Source: Sphingomonas bacterium (GTDB lineage: Bacteria; Pseudomonadota; Alphaproteobacteria; Sphingomonadales; Sphingomonadaceae). From it: a stretch of 8,862 nt of DNA. Position 1 is the first letter of the stretch. Each line of letters opens with the position of its first letter. The position numbers and the translations under genes are program-made. The notes beneath the pieces were generated by a model. That model searched no databases. It was not told the origin of the DNA and worked only from the letters and a program-made list of their open reading frames with translations. The DNA lies in contig JAJAYY010000187.1 in NCBI GenBank assembly GCA_026785965.1, positions 1-8,862 of the forward strand, in the 5' to 3' direction. Below are positions 1 to 5,784 of the stretch, piece after piece.

Positions 1-618
1 GGGAAGCTCCATCTCATGTATGGCCTCACCGAAGCCTTTCGCTCCGCCAGCCTCGACCCGGCTCTGGTCGATGCGCACCCCGACAGTGTCGGCACCGCAA
101 TCCCGTTCGCCGCCCTGCGCATCGTCCGGCCCGACGCCAGCGCGGCGGCGCCGGGCGAGGAGGGCGAACTGGTCCATTCCGGGCCGCTCGTCGCTTTGGG
201 CTATTGGAACGATCCCGCGCGCACCGCCGAGCGCTTCCGCCCCGGCCCCGATGGCATCGAAGTGTGGTCGGGCGATACGATGGTCATCGGCGCCGACGGC
301 CTGCTCCGCTTCCGCGCCCGCGGCGATGCCATGATCAAGGTCAGCGGCAACCGCATCAGCCCGACCGAGATCGAGGAAGCCGCGCTCGCCAGCGGCGCGC
401 TGAGCGACGCCGCCGCGTTCGGGGTCAAGGACGCGCGTACCGGCGAGGCGATCGTGCTGGTCGCGGTCGGGGCGGGCGACGAAACCGGTTTGCGCGGTTT
501 CCTCCGCCGCGAGCTTCCGCCGCATATGCAGCCGGCGCGGATCGTGTGGCAGGATGCGCTTCCGCTCGGCCCCACCGGCAAGCTCGATCGCGCCGCGCTC
601 AAGGCGGACATTTCATGA
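1..618 (+). CDS. AMP-forming acyl-CoA ligase, exosortase A system-associated (3' part; N-terminus off the left edge)
   Basis: Only the last 205 residues are visible, open to the left edge with no stop. It belongs to the ANL adenylate-forming superfamily, which activates a carboxylic acid with ATP and transfers it to CoA. Visible core motifs in order: YGLTEA (about nt 16-33), the acceptor loop of the N-terminal domain; GELVHSG...GYWNDP (about nt 163-216); WSGD (about nt 265-276), the ribose-binding Asp region; RARGDAMIKVSGNRISPTEIE (about nt 316-378), the hinge and start of the mobile C-terminal domain; and PTGKLDR (nt 571-591), whose Lys (codon 580-582) is the usual adenylation lysine. All catalytic landmarks in the visible part are intact. 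The TGA overlaps the start of the next gene by 4 bp (ATGA), so the two are probably translationally coupled. The specific subfamily call comes from that neighbour, which is a strong match to the exosortase-A decarboxylase family. The substrate cannot be inferred. Confidence 0.88.
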   Translation, partial: GKLHLMYGLTEAFRSASLDPALVDAHPDSVGTAIPFAALRIVRPDASAAAPGEEGELVHSGPLVALGYWNDPARTAERFRPGPDGIEVWSGDTMVIGADGLLRFRARGDAMIKVSGNRISPTEIEEAALASGALSDAAAFGVKDARTGEAIVLVAVGAGDETGLRGFLRRELPPHMQPARIVWQDALPLGPTGKLDRAALKADIS

Positions 619-1832
619 AGCCGCTCGGCCCGATTCCGGCCGGCTTCGTCGCCAATGGCACCGGACAATTGCTGATTGGCGGCACTACGGCCGAGGCGCT
701 GGCGGATCGCGTCGGGGGAACGCCATTGTTCGTTTATGATGCAGCCAGGGTTGCCGCGCAGGCAGCACGGTTCCGCGTGGCCTTTCCAGGCATCGCGCTT
801 CATTATGCTATCAAGGCAAACCCTTACGCGCCTTTGCTCTTAGAAATAGCGAAGCTGATCGACGGCTTTGACGTGGCCTCGCAAGCCGAGCTCGAGCGGG
901 TCGCGGACCTCGGCTTGCCGATCAGCTTCGCCGGACCCGGCAAGCGCGATCAGGAGCTGGAAACCGCAATCCGCGCTGGTGTCACCATCAACCTCGAAAG
1001 CGAGGGTGAGGCTGACCGCACATTGGCGATCGCCGGGCGGCTGGGGATCGCGCCTCGGCTCGCGGTGCGGGTCAACCCGCCGTTCGGGCTCAAGGGCGCG
1101 GGGATGAAAATGGGCGGGCACGGCAGCCAGTTCGGGGTCGATCATGACCGCGCGGCGGTGTTGGTCCGGCGGCTGGTCGAAGCAGGCGCCGATTGGCAGG
1201 GGTTGCACATTTTCGGTGGCAGTCAGGCGCTCAATGCCGCGGCTCTGATCGACTATCAGCGGCAGACGGTCGCGCTGGCGGCGGCGATCGCCGACCAAGC
1301 CGGCCACGCCCCGCGCCACGTCAATCTCGGCGGCGGGTTCGGCATTGCCTATTTCGCCAAGGATCTGCCGCTCGACCTCGAAGCGGTCGGAGCCGCCCTC
1401 GCCAGGACGTTGAGCGAGCGGCCTTCTATCCTCCGCGACACCAGCTTCGCGATCGAGCTTGGGCGGTGGCTGGTGGGCGAGGCGGGGGTCTATCTGACGC
1501 GGATCGTCGACCGCAAGGTCAGCCGCGGGCGGACCTTTCTCGTCACCGACGGCGGCTTGCATCACATGCTCGCCGCGTCGGGCAATTTCGGCCAGTTGCT
1601 ACGCCGCAATTATCCCGTCGCCATCGCCAACCGCTTCGGCGACGCGCCCGAAGAAGAAACGACGGTGGTCGGCTGCCTGTGCACCCCGCTCGATCTGCTC
1701 GCCGACGAAGCGCTGCTGCCCCGCGCCGAGGTGGGCGATCTGGTCGCGATCTTCTGCGCCGGAGCCTATGGCCTGAGCGCAAGCCCGAGCGCTTTCTTGA
1801 GCCAGCCGACGGCGCGGGAACTACTCCTCTGA
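615..1832 (+). CDS. PLP-dependent decarboxylase, exosortase A system-associated (405 aa)
   Basis: This is a fold-type III PLP decarboxylase (ornithine/diaminopimelate decarboxylase superfamily). The sequence matches, from memory, the family found beside exosortase A genes (TIGR03099 type): it opens MKPLGPIPAGF and carries TDGGLHHMLAASGNFGQ near residue 311. Catalytic landmarks are intact: HYAIKANP with the Schiff-base Lys67; HIFGGSQ (198-204) on the cofactor face; the glycine-rich phosphate loop NLGGGFG (237-243); ELGR (281-284); CTPLD with Cys356 and Asp360, the position of the catalytic Cys in the CDGLD/CESGD motif of relatives; and GAYG (383-386). Length fits the family. The ATG lies in an ATGA overlap with the ligase stop, which supports this start; AAGGCGG upstream is a modest ribosome binding site. 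The substrate is unknown. Family context implies modification of an exopolysaccharide or of exosortase-processed surface proteins, which is inference. The gene ends 18 bp before convergent truA, so the cluster stops here on this side. Confidence 0.92.
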   Translation: MKPLGPIPAGFVANGTGQLLIGGTTAEALADRVGGTPLFVYDAARVAAQAARFRVAFPGIALHYAIKANPYAPLLLEIAKLIDGFDVASQAELERVADLGLPISFAGPGKRDQELETAIRAGVTINLESEGEADRTLAIAGRLGIAPRLAVRVNPPFGLKGAGMKMGGHGSQFGVDHDRAAVLVRRLVEAGADWQGLHIFGGSQALNAAALIDYQRQTVALAAAIADQAGHAPRHVNLGGGFGIAYFAKDLPLDLEAVGAALARTLSERPSILRDTSFAIELGRWLVGEAGVYLTRIVDRKVSRGRTFLVTDGGLHHMLAASGNFGQLLRRNYPVAIANRFGDAPEEETTVVGCLCTPLDLLADEALLPRAEVGDLVAIFCAGAYGLSASPSAFLSQPTARELLL

Positions 1833-1833
1833 T

Positions 1834-1848
1834 CGTCACGGGATGACG
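1834..1848. terminator. Short hairpin between convergent genes
   Basis: CGTCA / loop CGGGA / TGACG forms a 5-bp perfect stem in the 18-bp gap between the convergent decarboxylase and truA stops. No T-tract follows on either strand, so this is at best a weak or factor-assisted bidirectional terminator. The position suits such a role, but the stem is short enough to arise by chance. Confidence 0.3.
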
Positions 1849-1850
1849 TT

Positions 1851-2591
1851 CTAAAGATAGCGCGCGCCGACGAAGTACAACCCCTCTGGGGGAGCATTAA
1901 GCCCGAGCGCGGCGCGGTCCTTCGCCGCCAGCGCTGTCGCGATATCGTCGGGTGCCCATTGCCCGCGCCCGACCATCGCAAGGCAGCCGACCATCGAGCG
2001 CACTTGATGATGCAGGAAGCTGCGCGCGGCGGCGCTGATGTGGACTTCCTCGCCGACCCGCTCGACGGTCAGCGCATCGAGCGTCTTGAGCGGGCTCGCC
2101 GACTGGCAATGAACCGATCGGAAAGTGGTAAAATCGTGGCTTCCGACCAGCTTGGCGGCGCCGTCTGCCATCGCCTTGAGGTCGAGCGGCGCGCCGATGT
2201 GCCACACCTTTCCGTGCAACAGAGCGGGCGGCGCGCGGCGGTTGAGGATGCGGTACAAATAGCGCCGCTCGAGGCACGAAAAGCGCGCGTGCCAATCGTC
2301 GGCGACTTGTCCCACCTCGATCACCGACACCGGATGCGGGCGGACCAGGGCGTTGAGCCCCTCGCGCAAGCGATGTTCGGTCAGCGACTTGGCGATATCG
2401 GCATGCGCTTCCATCGCCAGCGCATGGACCCCGGCGTCGGTCCGACCAGCGCCATGAACCGTGACTTGCTCGCCGGTCATCTGCGCGATCGCACGCTCGA
2501 TCACCGACTGCACCGAATCGCCCTCGGCTTGGCGCTGCCACCCGACGAACGGCCCGCCGTCATATTCGACCGTGAGTCTCCAGCGGGTCAT
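1851..2591 (-). CDS. truA: tRNA pseudouridine synthase A (TruA, 246 aa)
   Basis: TruA isomerises uridines 38-40 in the anticodon stem-loop of many tRNAs to pseudouridine, in the cytosol and without a cofactor. Visible motifs: [16 protein letters not shown] at the N-terminus; [11 protein letters not shown], with catalytic Asp52; RRYLYRI (109-115), with the conserved Tyr; HDFTTFRS (152-159); and [11 protein letters not shown] (192-202), the RNA-binding strand of the C-terminal half. Length is typical for bacterial TruA and no key residue is missing. The ATG overlaps the fmt stop by 4 bp (ATGA on the minus strand), so truA is the second gene of an fmt-truA operon and translation is probably coupled. 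It ends 18 bp from the convergent decarboxylase. The call is certain at family level. Confidence 0.98.
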   Translation of the reverse strand: MTRWRLTVEYDGGPFVGWQRQAEGDSVQSVIERAIAQMTGEQVTVHGAGRTDAGVHALAMEAHADIAKSLTEHRLREGLNALVRPHPVSVIEVGQVADDWHARFSCLERRYLYRILNRRAPPALLHGKVWHIGAPLDLKAMADGAAKLVGSHDFTTFRSVHCQSASPLKTLDALTVERVGEEVHISAAARSFLHHQVRSMVGCLAMVGRGQWAPDDIATALAAKDRAALGLNAPPEGLYFVGARYL

Positions 2592-3490
2592 GCGAGTCGC
2601 GTCCCGGCGGGGATCTCAAAGCCGCGCAACAATTCGTCGGCCGTCATCGGCGTTCGTCCCGCGCGCTGGAGCAGGATCGGGCGGATCGCACCACTCCCGC
2701 AGGCAATGGTCAGGCGCTCGTCGAGCACCACGCCAGGCGCGCCGCTGACCTCGGCCAGCGTGGCGGCGAGCAATTTGATCCGCTCGCCGCTTAGCTCGAA
2801 CCAAGCCCCGGGGAAGGGCGCGAGGCCCTGCGCGTGGCGCACGACAGTCGCGGCGGGCGCGGTCCAGTCGATCCGCGCTTCGGCCTTGCTGATCTTGGCC
2901 GCGTAAGTCACGCCTTCCTCGGGTTGCGGCTGACCCGCAAAGGCGCCTCGATCTAGCGCTTCGACCATCATCGCCGCGCCGAGTATCGCCAATTCTTCCA
3001 TCACTTGCGCGGCATTCTTGTCGGCGATCTCTATCTCGCGCTGGAGCAGCATCGGGCCGGTATCGAGCCCCGCCACCATCGCCATGATGGTCACCCCTGT
3101 GATTGCGTCGCCAGCCATGATCGCGCGCTGCACCGGCGCCGCGCCGCGCCACCGTGGCAGCAGCGAGCCGTGGACGTTGAGGCATCCGAGGCGCGGCGCG
3201 TCGAGGATCGGTTGCGGCAGGATCAAGCCGTAAGCCGCGACCACCGCGACCTCGCCCGCCAACGCCGCAAAGGCGGCTTGCTCGGCCGCATCCTTGAGCG
3301 ACTTCGGTGACCGCACCTCGATCCCCAGCGCCCGCGCCCGCACCTCGACCGAGGTCGCGCGATCGGCCTTGCCGCGCCCGGCTGCTCGCGGTGGCTGGGT
3401 GTAGACCGCGATCACCGCATGCCCCGCCTCGACCAGCGCATCGAGCGTCGGCACCGCGAAGGCAGGGCTGCCCATGAAGATGATCCGCAT
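2588..3490 (-). CDS. fmt: Methionyl-tRNA formyltransferase (Fmt, 300 aa)
   Basis: Fmt formylates the amino group of Met on initiator tRNA, using 10-formyl-tetrahydrofolate. The start is set at the ATG giving [19 protein letters not shown], the standard Fmt N-terminus. An in-frame extension to nt 3556 is possible but would run into recR and add 22 unlike residues. The N-terminal hydrolase domain holds the catalytic set: Asn105 and His107 in [12 protein letters not shown], and Asp143 in [18 protein letters not shown] (31-40) is the conserved loop near the acceptor-stem site. The OB-like C-terminal domain occupies about residue 205 to the end, including [14 protein letters not shown] and PFPGAW. 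Length is slightly under the E. coli enzyme, normal for alphaproteobacteria. It leads fmt-truA and is divergent from recR. Its partner enzyme gene def lies on the opposite arm rather than next to it. The upstream ribosome binding site is weak. Confidence 0.97.
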   Translation of the reverse strand: MRIIFMGSPAFAVPTLDALVEAGHAVIAVYTQPPRAAGRGKADRATSVEVRARALGIEVRSPKSLKDAAEQAAFAALAGEVAVVAAYGLILPQPILDAPRLGCLNVHGSLLPRWRGAAPVQRAIMAGDAITGVTIMAMVAGLDTGPMLLQREIEIADKNAAQVMEELAILGAAMMVEALDRGAFAGQPQPEEGVTYAAKISKAEARIDWTAPAATVVRHAQGLAPFPGAWFELSGERIKLLAATLAEVSGAPGVVLDERLTIACGSGAIRPILLQRAGRTPMTADELLRGFEIPAGTRLA

Positions 3491-3545
3491 CGCTGCGCTA
3501 TGGCGCGGGTTGCGCCCTCCGCCAACTGACTTATGTCTCTTGGCC
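3491..3545. promoter_or_regulatory. Divergent intergenic region between fmt and recR
   Basis: Only 55 bp separate the two divergent starts, so promoters for fmt-truA and recR-def must sit here or extend into the opposite gene. On the plus strand TTGCGC (3510-3515) and TATGTC (3532-3537) are spaced 16 bp and could be weak -35 and -10 boxes. They would place the transcript start within a few bases of the recR ATG. On the minus strand CATAAG (3534-3529) is -10-like with no good -35. No clear Shine-Dalgarno precedes recR. All box assignments are low confidence; the divergent geometry itself is seen directly. Confidence 0.4.
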
Positions 3546-4142
3546 ATGGCTTCCACCGAAATCGAGGGACTGACCCAGGCGCTGGCGCGGCTTCCCGGCC
3601 TCGGGCCGCGATCGGCGCGCCGCGCGGTGCTCCATTTGATGAAGAAGCGTGAGGGCGCGCTCGAACCGTTGCTTGCTGCGCTTCAGCAGGTTGCCGCCAA
3701 GCTCTCGACCTGCTCGACCTGCGGCAATCTCGATACCGCCGATCCGTGCGCGATCTGCCGCGATGTGCGCCGCGACGAGCGCTTGCTGTGCGTGGTCGAG
3801 GAAGTCGCCGATCTGTGGGCGCTCGATCGCTCGCGGTTGTTTCCGGGGCGGTTCCACGTGCTCGGCGGGCGGCTGTCGGCGCTCGAAGGCGTGCGCCCCG
3901 AGGATCTGGCGATCGACAGCCTGGTCAAGCGCCTGTCCGCCGGCGGGATCGACGAGGTCGTGCTGGCGATGAATGCCACACTCGAAGGCCAGACCACTGC
4001 GCATTACCTTGCCGAACGGCTCGAAATATTTCCCGTCCGCTTGACCCAGCTCGCCCACGGCCTGCCGGTCGGCGGCGAGCTCGATTACCTCGACGAAGGG
4101 ACGCTCGCCCAGGCGCTCAGGGCGCGGCGCCCGGTTGCTTGA
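3546..4142 (+). CDS. recR: Recombination mediator protein RecR (198 aa)
   Basis: RecR works with RecO and RecF to load RecA on SSB-coated gapped DNA. Domains in order: an N-terminal helix-hairpin-helix region, with [19 protein letters not shown] (13-31); a four-Cys zinc finger C56-X2-C59 ... C68-X2-C71 ([16 protein letters not shown]); and a Toprim domain starting [15 protein letters not shown] (80-94), followed by [19 protein letters not shown] and a Walker-B-like C-terminal part with [21 protein letters not shown]. Length matches the typical value near 200. The ATG at 3546 gives the normal N-terminus [20 protein letters not shown]; an in-frame upstream ATG at 3474 would overlap fmt and add 24 unconserved residues. 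No ribosome binding site is obvious, so a leaderless message is possible. def follows after 31 bp on the same strand, likely in one transcript. Confidence 0.97.
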   Translation: MASTEIEGLTQALARLPGLGPRSARRAVLHLMKKREGALEPLLAALQQVAAKLSTCSTCGNLDTADPCAICRDVRRDERLLCVVEEVADLWALDRSRLFPGRFHVLGGRLSALEGVRPEDLAIDSLVKRLSAGGIDEVVLAMNATLEGQTTAHYLAERLEIFPVRLTQLAHGLPVGGELDYLDEGTLAQALRARRPVA

Positions 4143-4173
4143 ACGCGTTGCTCGAAAAGACTAAATCGCGCTC

Positions 4174-4713
4174 ATGGCTATCCTGCGAATCCTTGAAACC
4201 CCCGATCCGGTGCTGCGCCAGATCTCAGTTCCCATCGCGGCGGTCGACGATTCGATCCGCACCCTCATCGCCGACATGTTCGAAACGATGTACGACGCCC
4301 CCGGGATCGGCCTCGCCGCAGTCCAGGTCGGGGTCCCCAAACGCCTGCTGGTGATGGATCTCGCCGAGCCCGAGGAAGAAGGCGCAGAGCCGGTCAAGGA
4401 ACCGCGGGTGTTCATCAACCCCGAAATCCTCACCCACAGCGAGGATCAGCTGCTCTATAATGAAGGGTGCCTGTCGGTGCCCGACCAATATGCCGAAGTG
4501 CTGCGCCCCGACCGCATCCGCGCGCGCTGGCTCGACGAGCATGGCGCGGCCCATGAGGAAGACCTCGACGGGCTGCTCGCGGTCTGCCTGCAGCATGAGA
4601 TGGACCATCTCGAAGGCGTGTTGTTCATCGACCATCTGTCGAAATTGAAGCGCGACATGGTGCTCAAGAAACTCGCCAAGGCGCGCAAGGAACGCGGCAG
4701 CCGCGCGGCGTAG
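4174..4713 (+). CDS. def: Peptide deformylase (Def, 179 aa)
   Basis: Def removes the N-formyl group from nascent proteins in the cytosol, using a metal (usually Fe2+). All three family motifs are present: GIGLAAVQ (44-51), EGCLSVP (97-103) with metal ligand Cys99, and QHEMDHLEG (140-148) with ligands His141 and His145 and catalytic Glu142. Length and the basic C-terminal helix (LKRDMVLKKLAKARKERGS) resemble type 1B alphaproteobacterial enzymes. An acidic insert EPEEEGAEPVKEP lies near residues 65-77. It begins 31 bp after recR and is probably cotranscribed with it; the upstream ribosome binding site is weak. The stop is followed within 8 bp by the hairpin repeat described at 4721-4773. Confidence 0.98.
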   Translation: MAILRILETPDPVLRQISVPIAAVDDSIRTLIADMFETMYDAPGIGLAAVQVGVPKRLLVMDLAEPEEEGAEPVKEPRVFINPEILTHSEDQLLYNEGCLSVPDQYAEVLRPDRIRARWLDEHGAAHEEDLDGLLAVCLQHEMDHLEGVLFIDHLSKLKRDMVLKKLAKARKERGSRAA

Positions 4714-4715
4714 CT

Positions 4716-4745
4716 AAAAATCCTCCCCCGCTTTTGCGGGGGAGG
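4716..4745 (-). terminator. Intrinsic terminator in the leftward direction
   Basis: On the minus strand the 10-bp GC-rich stem at 4722-4745 (loop AAAA) is followed after one base by TTTTT (4720-4716). This is a canonical rho-independent terminator for transcripts of the copper-storage gene. On the plus strand the same hairpin is followed by GGGGACC, not T, so it should not end def transcription in the canonical way. The terminator is part of repeat copy 1. Confidence 0.65.
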
Positions 4746-4773
4746 GGGACCATCCGCAGGATGGTGGAGGGGC
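4721..4773 (+). repeat. Bipartite hairpin repeat, copy 1 (REP-like)
   Basis: Stem A is a perfect 10-bp hairpin, 4722-4731 with 4736-4745, loop TTTT. It continues through GGG into stem B, a perfect 7-bp hairpin, 4749-4755 with 4759-4765, loop GCA. A GGAGGGGC tail (4766-4773) closes the unit. The order is C-rich stem, GGGGGACCAT, variable stem, ATGGTGGAGGGG. A second copy lies in inverted orientation 26 bp downstream. I recall this layout as a frequent intergenic repeat in sphingomonads; genome-wide copy number cannot be seen here. Confidence 0.85.
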
Positions 4774-4799
4774 ATTGGATGCCGCGCAGCGCCGACTAT

Positions 4800-4857
4800 C
4801 CCTCCACCATTGCCTCTTCGGGCAATGGTCCCCCTCCCCGGCGGAAGCCGGGGAGGA
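4800..4857 (-). repeat. Bipartite hairpin repeat, copy 2 (inverted)
   Basis: Read on the minus strand this has the same order as copy 1. Stem A is a perfect 10-bp stem (4833-4842 with 4847-4856, tetraloop), then GGGGGACCAT, then stem B, a perfect 9-bp stem (4806-4814 with 4821-4829, 6-nt loop), then ATGGTGGAGGG. The outer parts match copy 1 closely. The inner bases of both stems differ between copies, yet pairing is kept in each. It ends 8 bp before the stop of the copper-storage gene. Confidence 0.85.
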
Positions 4858-4865
4858 CTTAAACC

Positions 4866-5249
4866 TTACGCCAGGCTGGCCGCCGCCTTGCGGCAGTCCT
4901 CGGCGCATTCGCGGCAGATTTGCGCGCAAAGCTTGCAATGTTCCATGTCATGCTTCTCGCATTCGGCGGCGCATTGCTCGCACATCCGCGCGCACAGCTC
5001 GAGCAGTTCGCGCAGCATCGGCTGGTCGTCGCCGGTCCGCCGCAGCCCGAGCCGCGCGGTCGCCTCGCAAATATCCGAACAGTCGAAACACAGCCGGATG
5101 CACTGCGCCATGTTCATCGCCTCGGCCATGCAGCTGTCGGCACAGCTGAGGCACATCTTGGCGCAATACATCAGGTGGTGGACGGCATCGCCGAGCGCCT
5201 GATTGCCCTGATCCTTGGGGTGAAGCGCGATCATCTTGCGAATGGACAT
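4866..5249 (-). CDS. Four-helix bundle copper-binding/storage protein, Csp3/DUF326-like (127 aa)
   Basis: A small cytosolic Cys-rich protein of the Csp/DUF326 family. Relatives are four-helix bundles whose inward-facing Cys bind many Cu(I) ions. There are 17 Cys in four clusters: C29/33/36/40, C50/54/57/61, C86/90/93/97 (each C-X3-C-X2-C-X3-C) and C105/108/112/115/119 (C-X2-C-X3-C-X2-C-X3-C). This periodicity fits one cluster per helix, lining a core. Met and His (MNMAQC, EKHDMEHC) near the ends could help copper entry, by analogy. No signal peptide is seen, so Csp3-like cytosolic storage is more likely than secreted Csp1. The start is supported by AGGGAG (5260-5255) 5 nt upstream. An 88-aa gene lies 76 bp upstream on the same strand, and the leftward terminator at 4716-4745 follows. 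No copper regulator or exporter is in the window, and I found no clear CueR-type operator. Copper as the native metal is inferred from family. Confidence 0.9.
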   Translation of the reverse strand: MSIRKMIALHPKDQGNQALGDAVHHLMYCAKMCLSCADSCMAEAMNMAQCIRLCFDCSDICEATARLGLRRTGDDQPMLRELLELCARMCEQCAAECEKHDMEHCKLCAQICRECAEDCRKAAASLA

Positions 5250-5325
5250 GGAAGCTCCCTTGTTGGCTGGGCAAGAGCGAAGCAGGCCCGCGCCGGTTCC
5301 GCAAGCGCGATGACGCGCTCGCCCA

Positions 5326-5592
5326 TCACGGTTCGGCCCACGCCTTTGACTTCTCGACGATCGTCAGCTCGCGCAGCAGCGCATCGACGCTGTCGGTCAG
5401 TTCGGGCAGGAAGGTGAACGGGTGGCGCGCGCCGCGATAGGCCTCGGCCATCAACAGCGCCTCGATCAGCACCGGCACGACCAGGCTTTCGGGGTCGTCG
5501 AGCTCGGCGCAACCGCGCAACTTGTCGAGCGCCTTGGCCCGCGCCGCCGCCGGATCGGCCATCGCCGCCGTTCGTCCAATCATCCATCCCAT
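5326..5592 (-). CDS. Small hypothetical protein (88 aa)
   Basis: I do not recognise this protein. It reads MGWMIGRTAAMADPAAARAKALDKL..., then an apparently helical body with DDPESLVVPVLIEALLMAEAYRG (about 32-54), HPFTFLPELTDSVDALLREL (about 57-76), and a short charged tail ending KSKAWAEP. It looks like a soluble, mostly helical protein with one Cys and no signal peptide or membrane segment. Three in-frame ATGs exist (5592, 5583, 5562). The first is chosen because GGAG at 5604-5601 lies 8 nt upstream, and the others lack a well-placed ribosome binding site. If the third is used the protein has 78 aa. It lies 76 bp upstream of the copper-storage gene on the same strand and is divergent from rmuC. 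Cotranscription with the copper gene is possible but not shown. The composition looks more protein-like than the overlapping frames, which are Arg/Ala/Pro-rich shadows. Confidence 0.68.
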   Translation of the reverse strand: MGWMIGRTAAMADPAAARAKALDKLRGCAELDDPESLVVPVLIEALLMAEAYRGARHPFTFLPELTDSVDALLRELTIVEKSKAWAEP

Positions 5593-5726
5593 GCCAACGT
5601 CTCCGCCAAAGCGCCAACGATAGGCGCCGTGCGCCCGCAGGGAAGTTCGGGCGAACCCGGATAAAGAGCGGCTGGGCGGAAACGGCGCGCGCGGGCAGCG
5701 CTTGGCGCATAGCCACGACGGACCCC

Positions 5727-5755
5727 TTGAGCCAGTCCGCTTTCCCCCGTAAGTT
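5727..5755 (+). promoter_or_regulatory. Candidate sigma-70 type promoter for rmuC
   Basis: TTGAGC (5727-5732) and TAAGTT (5750-5755) are spaced 17 bp. They match the consensus boxes at 4 and 3 of 6 positions and lie 29 bp before the rmuC start. The spacing is ideal but the -10 is weak, so this is a candidate only. Confidence 0.3.
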
Positions 5756-5773
5756 CGCATTTCGTTCCGTTTG

Positions 5774-5779
5774 AGGAGG
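5774..5779 (+). promoter_or_regulatory. Ribosome binding site that fixes a GTG start for rmuC
   Basis: AGGAGG, a full-strength Shine-Dalgarno, lies 5 nt before GTG at 5785. It favours this GTG over the in-frame ATG at 5803. Confidence 0.8.
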
Positions 5780-5784
5780 GCTGC

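Larger units (their letters stand above)
5593..5784. other. Divergent intergenic region between the 88-aa gene and rmuC
   Basis: This holds 192 bp without a supported gene. The leftward half contains GGAG (5604-5601) for the 88-aa gene. The rightward half contains a possible rmuC promoter (5727-5755) and a strong ribosome binding site. Frames open across it are Arg/Pro-rich and look like shadows. I see no clear operator palindrome. Confidence 0.6.

Noticed and set aside
840..1565. Long minus-strand open frame (241 codons) inside the decarboxylase gene
   Set aside because: It is antisense to a gene whose family motifs run throughout; the composition is Arg/Pro/Asp-rich with no recognisable domain.
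1959..2906. Long plus-strand open frame (315 codons) across truA and fmt
   Set aside because: It is fully antisense to two genes with intact catalytic motifs, shows no domain, and has the His/Arg/Ala-rich look of a GC-rich shadow frame.
3531..4058. Minus-strand open frame (175 codons) opposite recR
   Set aside because: It overlaps the complete recR zinc finger and Toprim coding sequence and has no motif of its own.
4721..4857. Possible CRISPR array or insertion-sequence ends
   Set aside because: There are only two inverted units, no regular spacers, no transposase and no target-site duplication; the paired-hairpin repeat explanation fits better.
4714..5149. Open frames reading through the hairpin repeats and the csp gene
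   Set aside because: They owe their openness to GC-rich repeat sequence and the antisense of the Cys-rich gene; the Ser/Arg/His-rich peptides look artificial.
5250..5325. Possible CueR-type operator upstream of the copper-storage gene
   Set aside because: I found no clear dyad or long-spacer promoter in the 76-bp gap, so no operator is claimed.
5231..5716. Alternative minus-strand frame (161 codons) over the 88-aa gene and the csp upstream region
   Set aside because: It is Arg/Gly/Ala-rich and would overlap the start of csp. The competing 88-aa frame has a ribosome binding site and natural composition.
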